Part shown: positions 1-5,046 of the stretch, one piece after another | How the letters are laid out: every line of letters starts with the position of its first letter | Position numbering within the stretch: the first letter of the stretch is position 1 | From: JAAZNO01 sp012798275 | GTDB lineage: Bacteria; Chloroflexota; Anaerolineae; B4-G1; SLSP01 | Assembly: GCA_035347995.1 (NCBI GenBank) | Contig: DAOPQD010000149.1 | Location: 1-5,062, forward strand | Reading direction: 5' to 3' | DNA: 5,062 nt | Translations under genes and position numbers: made by a program | Notes under the pieces: model-generated | Database searches by the model: none | What the model saw: the letters and a program-made list of their open reading frames with translations, nothing else | What the model was told of the DNA's origin: nothing

Positions 1-27
1 AAAAAGCGAATCGGCGGAAAAGCGCAT
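1..27 (-). CDS. possible start of a further minus-strand gene (partial, unidentified)
   Basis: An ATG at 27-25 opens a frame that runs off the window edge, giving only MRFSADSLF. It lies 54 nt past the stop of permease B, a distance compatible with a fifth operon member, but the upstream bases contain only a GAG next to the start and no good ribosome binding site. Relatives of this operon are often followed by nucleoside-metabolism genes, but nine codons cannot be assigned to any family. It may not be a gene. Confidence 0.25.
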
Positions 28-32
28 CTCAA

Positions 33-43
33 CAAACGGTTTG
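33..43. repeat. 11-bp odd palindrome CAAAC-G-GTTTG
   Basis: A perfect 5-1-5 palindrome in the gap between permease B and the possible next start codon. It could be an operator half of a downstream promoter, but palindromes this short also occur by chance; no paired copy was seen nearby. Confidence 0.25.
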
Positions 44-49
44 ATGTTT

Positions 50-64
50 TGCCGCCGTGCGGCA
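50..64 (-). other. 6-bp hairpin downstream of permease B
   Basis: TGCCGC-ACG-GCGGCA on the minus strand is a perfect 6-bp stem with a 3-nt loop, 17 nt beyond the permease B stop codon. The bases that follow on the minus strand are AAAAC, not a U-tract, so it does not look like an intrinsic terminator. It could protect the 3' end of the message or separate the operon from a following gene. The fold is visible; its role is inferred. Confidence 0.4.
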
Positions 65-81
65 GGCCAGCGCCCCCGCGC

Positions 82-1029
82 TTATTTCTCTTCGCGCATG
101 TAGCCTTTGCCCAGCGCGGCCGGCGCGCCGATGCGCTTGCTCAGTGCCTCCCACCAGGTCATCACGATCAAGACGACGATGGTGGCCAGGTAAGGCAGCA
201 TGTTCAAGAAGGCAGCCGAAATATGCGTCCCGGCGGCCTGGAGCCGGAATTGGACAGCGTTGATCCCGCCGAAAAGCACCGCGCCGAGCACGGCCCGCGC
301 CGGGTTCCACATGGCGAAAATGACGAGCGCGATCACAATCCAGCCGCGCCCACCGGTGATGTTCTCGGCCCAGCCGGGGGTGTAAGCCAACGAGAGATGC
401 GCCCCTCCCAGGCTAACCAGCATCCCCCCGCAGATGGTGTAGAGATAGCGAACCCGCGTCACGTTGATCCCCATCGCGTCCGCCGTCTGCGGATTTTCAC
501 CCACCGCGCGCAAGTTCAGGCCGGGACGGGTCTTGTACAGGTAAAACCAGGCCAGCGGGACCAGCGCGTAGACCAGGTAAGTCAAAATATCCTGGTCGAA
601 CAACGCGCCGAGCACCGGGATCCGGCTGAGCACGGGGATTTCCAGCTGCGTGAATTTGGGGCCGATCAGGCCCATCAACTGCTGCCCGCCGGGACCGAGC
701 CGCTGACCCAGGAAGCTGGCCAGCCCAGAGCCGAAGAGCGTGAGGCTCAGCCCACTGACGACTTGATTGGCGCGCATGGTCACGGTGAGGAAGGCGTGAA
801 TCGTGGCCATGGCGGCGCCGACGAGCAAGGCGACCACCAGCGCCAGCACGAGGCTGCCGGTATGGTAAGCCACGGCGAACGCGGTCACCGCGCCCATCAA
901 CATCATCCCCTCCAGCCCCAGGTTGAGGATCCCCGAGCGCTCGGTGTAGATTTCACCCACCGTGGCGTAAATCAGTGACGTACCGGCGCGCAGGGTAATC
1001 GCCAGAATGGAAGTCAGCAGTTCGATCAT
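82..1029 (-). CDS. ABC transporter permease B (BPD_transp_2 family, NupQ-like)
   Basis: Second membrane subunit of the importer, 315 aa, expected to pair with permease A. It belongs to the same superfamily but is the shorter type. Diagnostic stretches are ERSGILNLGLEGMMLMGA (30-47), NQVVSGLSLTLFGSGL (88-103), the cytoplasmic loop LRAVGENPQTADAMGINV (173-190) and ITGGRGWIVIALVIFAMWNP (224-243). Hydrophobic segments lie near 5-22, 40-80, 89-108, 148-166, 195-215, 229-256 and 272-292; the tail is basic and polar. The frame stays open upstream to 1230, but that stretch lies inside permease A and reads Arg/Gly/Ala/Pro-rich, unlike a permease. ATG at 1029 is preceded by AGGAGG (1037-1042) at 7 nt and starts exactly at the family's usual MIELL-type N-terminus. 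Its ATG overlaps permease A's TGA as ATGA, a sign of coupled translation and matched stoichiometry. TAA stop at 82-84. Confidence 0.94.
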   Translation of the reverse strand: MIELLTSILAITLRAGTSLIYATVGEIYTERSGILNLGLEGMMLMGAVTAFAVAYHTGSLVLALVVALLVGAAMATIHAFLTVTMRANQVVSGLSLTLFGSGLASFLGQRLGPGGQQLMGLIGPKFTQLEIPVLSRIPVLGALFDQDILTYLVYALVPLAWFYLYKTRPGLNLRAVGENPQTADAMGINVTRVRYLYTICGGMLVSLGGAHLSLAYTPGWAENITGGRGWIVIALVIFAMWNPARAVLGAVLFGGINAVQFRLQAAGTHISAAFLNMLPYLATIVVLIVMTWWEALSKRIGAPAALGKGYMREEK

Positions 1030-2111
1030 TGCCGGGCCTCCTGGAGCTGCGGGGTAGAACGGACGATCCGCAGCCGGTATTCGGTGAACAGGGCGCCGGC
1101 CAGCATGGGGAAGAGCAACAGCCCCTGGAGCACGAGGCTCATCGCGGCCGGCAGGCCCATCATCATCTGCACCTGATCGCCGCCGACCAGCAGCGCCGCC
1201 ATCAAGAGCGCCACGAAGATGACCGCCCACGGGTTCAGCTGCGCCATCCAGGCGACGATGATGGCGGTGTAGCCGTAGCCGATGGAAAGTCCCTGCTGGA
1301 GCCGCCGGGCGATGCCGGTCACCTCACAGGCGCCGGCCAGCCCACTCAGCGCGCCAGAGAGCAGCAACGCCAGGACGATGTTGCGCCCGATGTTGATCCC
1401 CAGGTAGCGCGAGGCGGTCTTGTTCTCGCCGATAATCCGCAGTTCAAAGCCCCAGCGGGTGTACTTGAGGATGAACCAGAGCAGCGCAGCGGCGATGAGC
1501 GCGAAGACCAGCCCCAGGTGCGCCCGCCCGGCGATCCGGGGCAGCCAGGCAGCCGTCGGAAAGAGCGCCGTGCCGGGGAAGCCGTAGCCTTGGGGGTCGC
1601 GCCAGGCGCCGTAATAGAGGCTTTGCGAGAAAAGGATAGCGACGTAGTTGAGCATCAGCGTGGTCAGGGTCTCATCCACTTTCAGATAGGCCTTGAGCGC
1701 GGCGGGGACGCCCGCCAACAGCGCACCCGCCGCCATGCCCACCAGGAGGACAACAGGCAGCAAGGCCCAGTCAGGGAGGAAGCCCGACCAGAAAAGCGCG
1801 ACCCAGGCCGCCGCCACGCCGCCGAGCGTCAGTTGTCCTTCCGCACCGATGTTCCAGAACTGCATCCGAAAGGCAATGGAGACCCCCAACCCGGTCAGCA
1901 TCAAGGGGATGGCTTTGACGAGTGTTTCGGTGAAGACCTGCCAGGAACCAAACGCGCCGCGCGCCATCGCAGCATAAGTGACGAAGGGGTTGACCCCCGA
2001 CGCCAGCAGAATGATGCCGCCCAAAAACAGCGAAATGATGAAGGAGACCACCGGCACCAGCACGACGGCCGTGTTGGAAATGGTTTGGCGTTTCTCAAAG
2101 ACGATGCGCAT
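1026..2111 (-). CDS. ABC transporter permease A (BPD_transp_2 family, NupP-like)
   Basis: Inner-membrane subunit, 361 aa, one half of the translocation pore (PF02653). After a short basic N-terminus the protein is mostly hydrophobic, with likely membrane segments around 13-37, 68-82, 97-140, 152-166, 198-216, 245-266, 282-312 and 322-344. Family motifs are FWNIGAEGQL (85-94), KVDETLTTLMLNYV (144-157) and the cytoplasmic loop ELRIIGENKTASRYLGIN (223-240), expected to contact the ATPase. I chose ATG at 2111 over in-frame TTG at 2117 because AAGGAG (2118-2123) sits 6 nt from the ATG but directly abuts the TTG. The start lies 2 nt after the ATPase stop, so the genes are probably translationally coupled. 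The TGA stop shares 4 bp (ATGA) with the next permease. Assignment to the nucleoside-type permease group is confident; the individual substrate is not known. Confidence 0.93.
   Translation of the reverse strand: MRIVFEKRQTISNTAVVLVPVVSFIISLFLGGIILLASGVNPFVTYAAMARGAFGSWQVFTETLVKAIPLMLTGLGVSIAFRMQFWNIGAEGQLTLGGVAAAWVALFWSGFLPDWALLPVVLLVGMAAGALLAGVPAALKAYLKVDETLTTLMLNYVAILFSQSLYYGAWRDPQGYGFPGTALFPTAAWLPRIAGRAHLGLVFALIAAALLWFILKYTRWGFELRIIGENKTASRYLGINIGRNIVLALLLSGALSGLAGACEVTGIARRLQQGLSIGYGYTAIIVAWMAQLNPWAVIFVALLMAALLVGGDQVQMMMGLPAAMSLVLQGLLLFPMLAGALFTEYRLRIVRSTPQLQEARQ
1037..1042 (-). promoter_or_regulatory. ribosome binding site AGGAGG for permease B
   Basis: A full AGGAGG, 7 nt upstream of ATG at 1029 and inside the end of permease A. 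It supports this start over the long upstream in-frame extension to 1230. Confidence 0.85.
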
Positions 2112-2113
2112 GC

Positions 2114-3634
2114 TCAACTCCTTACCCCGGCCATCATCAAGCCCAGCGCCTCCACCGTGGCCTGTTCTGCCGGTACGATCCCCATGATTTGCCCTTCAAA
2201 CATCACCGCGATCCGGTCGGAGATGGCCAGTAGCTCTTCCAAATCCTCAGAGATGAGCAGGACGGCGGCGCCCTGATCCCGCTGCTCCAAGAGCAGCTTG
2301 CGGACGGCCTCGGTAGCGCCGACGTCCAGGCCGCGAGTGGGGTGGACCGCGACCAGCAGTCCCCCGCAGGCCGTGATCTCGCGGGCCAGGATGGTCTTTT
2401 GAAGGTTGCCGCCGGAGAGGAATTTGACCCGCGTCTGCGGACTGGGGGTGGCGATGCGAAAGGTCTCAATCATCCGGCGGGCAAATTCCAGGATGCGCGG
2501 GTAACGCAACACGCCACCGGTCCCCAAAGGAGATTGCCGGTACCCTTTCATCGCCAAATTATCGGCGACGGCCATGTTGCCGACCGCGCCCATCCCCATC
2601 CGATCTTCGGGAATGTGGCTCACGCCGGCCTGAATGGCCCGCAGGGGCGGTTGATTGGTCACGTCGTGCGGCCCGATATGGACGGATCCCCCCGTCGCCT
2701 TGCGCAGTCCCGTGATCGCCTCGGCCAGCTCGCGCTGACCATTGCCGGCCACCCCGGCAATGCCCAGGATCTCGCCGGCGTGAATCTGCAACGTGATGCC
2801 GCGCAGGGCCGGCAACCCTTTGTCATTTTCCGCCGTCAGATCGCGCACCTCCAGCACCACCGCGCCCGGCTGACACGCGCGCTTTTCCAGGCGGAAGAGG
2901 ACCTCACGGCCGACCATCAGTTGCGCCAATTCCTGGGGACTGGTTTCCGCCGTGCGCTTTTCGGCGACCACCCGCCCGCGGGCCAGAACCATCACCCGCT
3001 GCGAGAAAGCCATCACCTCCTCCATTTTGTGGGTGATAAAAATGGCCGCTTTGCCCTCGGCGGTCATCAGCTGGATGACGCGCCTCAACTCTTCGGCCTC
3101 CTGCGGCGTCAGCACCGCCGTCGGCTCGTCCAGGATCAGAATCTCAGCGCCCCGGTAAATCAGCTTCAAGATCTCCACCCGCTGCTGCTCGCCGACGCTT
3201 AACTGCCAGATATAAGCCGCCGGGTCTACTTCCAGGTTGTAGCGGGCCGAAAGTTCACGGATGCGCGCGGTGATCGCTTCCATGTCGGGTTTGAAGGGCA
3301 GGTCGGGCATCCCCAAAATGATATTTTCGGCCACGGTCATGGTCTCCACCAGCATAAAATTTTGGTGGACCATCCCGATCCCGAGGGCAGCCGCATCGCG
3401 GGGGGAGTGAATTTCCACTTTTCGGCCACGGACCACGATTTCGCCTTCGTCAGGCCGATACAGCCCTACCAGGACGTTCATCAAGGTACTTTTGCCGGCG
3501 CCATTTTCACCCAACAGCGCTAAGACTTCGCCCGGATAGAGCTCCAGGCTGACGTGATCGTTCGCCAGCACGCCGGGGAACCGTTTGGTAATGTCGCGCA
3601 TCTGAAGCAGTGGAGCTGCGGATTGGTTCATCAT
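2114..3634 (-). CDS. ABC transporter ATP-binding protein with two nucleotide-binding domains (NupO-like)
   Basis: Cytoplasmic motor of the importer, 506 aa, the usual length for fused double-domain ATPases of nucleoside and simple-sugar importers. Domain 1 (about 9-245) is complete: Walker A GENGAGKST (42-50), Q-loop Gln91, signature LSVGEQQR (145-152), Walker B ILILDEP (165-171) with catalytic Glu170, and switch His202. Domain 2 (about 258-503) is degenerate: the Walker A position reads GVAGNGQRE (294-302) without the Lys-Ser/Thr, Walker B reads LLVAVHP (426-432) with Val430 and His431 in place of Asp-Glu, and the switch His is Glu463. Its signature LSGGNLQK (406-413) is intact, so it can complete the ATP site formed with domain 1. 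This asymmetry is normal for the NupO/YufO group. It lies between the binding protein (120-nt gap) and permease A, and its stop overlaps the latter's ribosome binding region. The start may be Met1 (3634) or Met2 (3631). Confidence 0.95.
   Translation of the reverse strand: MMNQSAAPLLQMRDITKRFPGVLANDHVSLELYPGEVLALLGENGAGKSTLMNVLVGLYRPDEGEIVVRGRKVEIHSPRDAAALGIGMVHQNFMLVETMTVAENIILGMPDLPFKPDMEAITARIRELSARYNLEVDPAAYIWQLSVGEQQRVEILKLIYRGAEILILDEPTAVLTPQEAEELRRVIQLMTAEGKAAIFITHKMEEVMAFSQRVMVLARGRVVAEKRTAETSPQELAQLMVGREVLFRLEKRACQPGAVVLEVRDLTAENDKGLPALRGITLQIHAGEILGIAGVAGNGQRELAEAITGLRKATGGSVHIGPHDVTNQPPLRAIQAGVSHIPEDRMGMGAVGNMAVADNLAMKGYRQSPLGTGGVLRYPRILEFARRMIETFRIATPSPQTRVKFLSGGNLQKTILAREITACGGLLVAVHPTRGLDVGATEAVRKLLLEQRDQGAAVLLISEDLEELLAISDRIAVMFEGQIMGIVPAEQATVEALGLMMAGVRS
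2118..2123 (-). promoter_or_regulatory. ribosome binding site AAGGAG that fixes the permease A start
   Basis: AAGGAG on the minus strand lies inside the last codons of the ATPase gene. It is 6 nt from ATG at 2111 but 0 nt from the in-frame TTG at 2117, which makes the ATG the better start. Being inside the upstream gene, it favours re-initiation by ribosomes finishing the ATPase. Confidence 0.8.
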
Positions 3635-3635
3635 A

Positions 3636-3639
3636 CCTC
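3636..3639 (-). promoter_or_regulatory. weak ribosome binding site GAGG before the ATPase gene
   Basis: GAGG lies 1 nt from the first ATG (3634) and 4 nt from the second (3631). Both spacings are short, so the second ATG is slightly better placed. The site is much poorer than the one before the binding-protein gene, consistent with lower expression of the ATPase than of the receptor. Confidence 0.5.
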
Positions 3640-3660
3640 AGTTTTCAGATCAGAGGACAG

Positions 3661-3698
3661 TGCCAGGGGGCCGGGCCGGCGCCGACTGACTCCTGGCA
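3661..3698 (-). other. second stem-loop in the same intercistronic gap
   Basis: TGCCAGG (3698-3692, minus strand) pairs with CCTGGCA (3667-3661), a perfect 7-bp stem. Its loop contains the self-complementary CGGCGCCG (3677-3684), which could form an inner structure. It follows the first stem-loop directly and lies 27 nt before the ATPase start. No U-tract follows. Confidence 0.55.
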
Positions 3699-3699
3699 T

Positions 3700-3740
3700 C
3701 GGATAGGGGCGGGGCCCGGCGTTGGGACCCCGCCCCATCG
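3700..3740 (-). other. GC-rich stem-loop just after the binding-protein gene
   Basis: GGGGCGGGG (3736-3728 on the minus strand) pairs perfectly with CCCCGCCCC (3714-3706). The stem extends inward by CCC/GGG past a one-base bulge around a 6-nt loop (3723-3718), and outward by GAT/ATC past another bulge. It begins 14 nt after the stop codon. No U-tract follows, so it is unlikely to be a full intrinsic terminator. The probable role, known from other importer operons, is to stabilise or partly terminate the message so that the binding protein exceeds the rest; that role is inferred here. Confidence 0.7.
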
Positions 3741-3754
3741 TAAACCAGAAGAAC

Positions 3755-4855
3755 TTACTGCTGCGGAATGGTGCCGACGACGCCTTCCACGAACCAGCTC
3801 ATGTTCAGCACGTCGGAATCGCTCATGCAGCTGCCGGCGGCCACTTTCTCGGCCCCGGTCTGATCCTTCAGCGGCCCGCAGAAGACATTCTCCATCTCGC
3901 CGCTGACCATCTTGGCCTTCACCTCATCAACTGCCTGGATGACATTCGCCGGCACTTTCGGGCTGAATTCGGCCAGCCCCACGACGCCTTCCTTCATGCC
4001 GCCCCAGTACTGATGGGTCTGCCAGGTCCCAGCGATGGCATCCTTGACCGTCTGGGTGTAATAGCCTCCCCAGTTCCAGATCGGGCTGGTGAGCACGGTA
4101 TCGCCCACGAAGGCGCGCATGTCGGAGTCATAGCCGATGCTCAGCGCGCCGCGCTCTTGGGCGGCCTTCTGCGGCTCAGTGGTGTCCTGATGCTGCGCGA
4201 TGATGTCGGCGCCCTGGTCCAACAGCGCCACCGCCGCCTCGCGCTCTTTCACCGGGTCATACCAGGTGTTAGTCCAGACCACGCGCACCTCAGCCTGTGG
4301 GTTCACCGAGCGGACGCCCAGCGTGAAAGCATTGATGCCGCGGATCACTTCGGGGATGGGGAAGGCGGCCACGTAGCCGATGATGTTGCTCTTGGTCATC
4401 ATGCCGCCGACAATGCCGGAGAGATAACGCGGCTGCTCGATCTTGCCGAAGTAGGTGGACATGTTCGCCGCCGTCTTGTAGCCGGAGCAGTGCTCAAAGT
4501 AAACATCAGGGAATTCCTGCGCCACTTCCAGCATGGGGTCCATGTATCCGAACGAGGTGGCGAAGATCATATTGTAGCCCTGTTGGGCATACTGACGGAT
4601 GACGCGCGCAGCGTCGGGGCCTTCGGGCACACTTTCAATGTAGGTGACTTCTACTTGATCACCCAGCGCTTGCTCCATCACCTTGCGGCCCCGGTCATGT
4701 TCATAGGTCCAGCCCAGGTCGCCGGGCGGGCCGATGTAAATGTAGGCTACCTTGAATTTCGTGGCCGGGGTGGGGGTGGCCGTGGAACCGCAGGCAGTTA
4801 CCAACAGCCCAAAGATAACCACCAGGGACAAAGTCAACCAAATGTTGCGTTTCAT
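3755..4855 (-). CDS. BMP-family ABC transporter substrate-binding lipoprotein (purine/nucleoside type)
   Basis: Extracytoplasmic ligand receptor of the importer, 366 aa, PF02608 (BMP/PnrA) family. Residues 1-21 form a signal peptide (Lys2-Arg3, hydrophobic 6-19) ending in lipobox V-T-A-C, so Cys22 is probably lipidated; a short Thr/Pro linker (24-33) follows. The mature domain starts with KVAYIYIGPPGDLGWTYEHD (35-54), then FATSFGYMDPML (98-109), FPIPEVIRGINAFTLG (165-180), GYDSDM (241-246) and a closing MSWFVEGV (352-359). These fit the GPxGDxGW..xHDxGR branch of BMP proteins, also common in Proteobacteria, more than classical T. pallidum PnrA. Characterised family members bind purine nucleosides (PnrA, B. 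subtilis NupN) and one binds riboflavin (RfuA), so the ligand is inferred. It is first in the operon, as usual. The ATG at 4855 has a strong AAGGAGGAG site (4864-4872). Length is normal. Cys326 and Cys343 are unusual extra cysteines. Confidence 0.95.
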   Translation of the reverse strand: MKRNIWLTLSLVVIFGLLVTACGSTATPTPATKFKVAYIYIGPPGDLGWTYEHDRGRKVMEQALGDQVEVTYIESVPEGPDAARVIRQYAQQGYNMIFATSFGYMDPMLEVAQEFPDVYFEHCSGYKTAANMSTYFGKIEQPRYLSGIVGGMMTKSNIIGYVAAFPIPEVIRGINAFTLGVRSVNPQAEVRVVWTNTWYDPVKEREAAVALLDQGADIIAQHQDTTEPQKAAQERGALSIGYDSDMRAFVGDTVLTSPIWNWGGYYTQTVKDAIAGTWQTHQYWGGMKEGVVGLAEFSPKVPANVIQAVDEVKAKMVSGEMENVFCGPLKDQTGAEKVAAGSCMSDSDVLNMSWFVEGVVGTIPQQ

Positions 4856-4863
4856 GGGAACTA

Positions 4864-4872
4864 CTCCTCCTT
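4864..4872 (-). promoter_or_regulatory. strong ribosome binding site AAGGAGGAG for the binding-protein gene
   Basis: AAGGAGGAG on the minus strand, 8 nt before ATG at 4855, is the strongest site in the operon with a correctly placed start codon. It fits the need for a large excess of binding protein over the membrane complex. Confidence 0.85.
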
Positions 4873-4877
4873 AAAGA

Positions 4878-4895
4878 ACAATGTGAAGACAATGT
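4878..4895 (-). repeat. 7-bp direct repeat ACATTGT, 4-bp spacer
   Basis: ACATTGT occurs twice on the minus strand (4895-4889 and 4884-4878) with CTTC between, a period of 11 bp, close to one helical turn. This 7+4 layout matches the geometry of sites bound by PhoB/OmpR-type winged-helix regulators. It lies directly upstream of the ribosome binding site. Chance is possible; there are only two copies. Confidence 0.4.
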
Positions 4896-4932
4896 ACACC
4901 AGGGCGAGTCTACGCGAGAAACCAGTCAGGAA

Positions 4933-4943
4933 GTAAAATTTAC
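4933..4943. repeat. 11-bp odd palindrome GTAAA-A-TTTAC
   Basis: A perfect 5-1-5 palindrome in the leader of the binding-protein gene, flanked by CAGG on the left and CTG on the right of the plus strand. AT-rich and compact, it resembles a repressor operator, but its function cannot be read from sequence alone. Confidence 0.3.
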
Positions 4944-4955
4944 CTGTTCAGGCCA

Positions 4956-4966
4956 GTGATTATCAC
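4956..4966. repeat. 11-bp odd palindrome GTGAT-T-ATCAC
   Basis: A perfect 5-1-5 palindrome whose centre is 23 bp from that of the GTAAA palindrome. It overlaps both the candidate -10 element and the start-less Shine-Dalgarno sequence, so a bound protein would cover the candidate promoter. Confidence 0.35.
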
Positions 4967-4988
4967 CTCCTTCGACAATAGAGGTCAG
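4959..4988 (-). promoter_or_regulatory. candidate sigma-70-type promoter for the operon
   Basis: On the minus strand, GATAAT (4964-4959) matches 5 of 6 bases of a -10 element, and CTGACC (4988-4983) matches 4 of 6 of a -35 element at an 18-bp spacing. Transcription would start near 4952, leaving a leader of about 95 nt. The -35 is weak and other starts are possible. Confidence 0.35.
4962..4972 (-). promoter_or_regulatory. perfect 11-nt Shine-Dalgarno sequence without a start codon
   Basis: AAGGAGGTGAT on the minus strand is fully complementary to the 3' end of typical bacterial 16S rRNA. No ATG, GTG or TTG follows at a usable distance. It may be a remnant of a lost gene start, a ribosome stand-by site, or chance overlap with the palindrome and -10 element here. 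Confidence 0.4.
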
Positions 4989-4999
4989 CGAGTCAGCGA
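4984..4999. repeat. tandem 8-bp repeat GTCAGCGA x2
   Basis: Two perfect, directly adjacent copies of GTCAGCGA (plus strand), overlapping the candidate -35 element. It could be a regulator site or a replication-slippage duplication. Confidence 0.45.
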
Positions 5000-5005
5000 A
5001 TCTAA

Positions 5006-5027
5006 AAATCACTTGCATGACGCACGT
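5006..5027 (-). terminator. candidate intrinsic terminator of an upstream minus-strand gene
   Basis: ACGTGC (5027-5022) pairs with GCAAGT (5016-5011) except for one G-A mismatch, around a 5-nt loop, and GATTTTT follows at once on the minus strand. The stem is weak but the U-tract is well placed. It would close a gene lying beyond 5062 and insulate the transporter operon. The upstream gene itself is not visible. Confidence 0.35.
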
Positions 5028-5030
5028 ACC

Positions 5031-5046
5031 GCGAACTTCAGTTCGC
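5031..5046. repeat. 16-bp perfect palindrome at the window edge
   Basis: GCGAACTTCAGTTCGC (plus strand) has 7-bp arms around a central TC; as RNA it would form a 6-bp stem with a 4-nt loop. It ends 3 nt before the weak terminator stem on the minus strand and could add to it, or be one copy of a dispersed palindromic repeat. Confidence 0.5.

Noticed and set aside
49..978. Long plus-strand open frame opposite permease B
   Set aside because: It is rich in His, Gln, Arg, Asp and Pro with no recognisable domain and lies antisense to a clear permease; typical of an antisense shadow in GC-rich DNA.
1030..1230. 67-residue N-terminal extension of permease B
   Set aside because: It lies wholly within permease A, has a composition unlike membrane proteins, and a well-spaced AGGAGG precedes the internal ATG at 1029.
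1029..2276. Long plus-strand open frame opposite permease A (415 codons)
   Set aside because: Low-complexity Arg/Gln/Asp/His-rich composition and full overlap with a conserved gene; an antisense shadow.
2342..3202. Plus-strand open frame opposite the ATPase
   Set aside because: Antisense to the conserved ATPase domains, with no motif of its own.
3700..3740. Intrinsic terminator after the binding-protein gene
   Set aside because: The stem is strong but no U-tract follows on the minus strand, and the ATPase gene is evidently in the same operon.
3722..4936. Plus-strand open frame covering the binding-protein gene
   Set aside because: It reads through the stem-loop region and leader and has His/Gly/Ala-rich filler composition; an antisense shadow of a well-supported lipoprotein.
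4940..4966. Leader mini-frame GTG...TAA of eight codons
   Set aside because: Its GTG is part of the Shine-Dalgarno sequence itself, leaving no properly spaced site to start it.
4962..4972. 3' end of a 16S rRNA gene on the plus strand
   Set aside because: ATCACCTCCTT matches the 16S tail, but the preceding bases show none of the conserved 16S helix 45 sequence.
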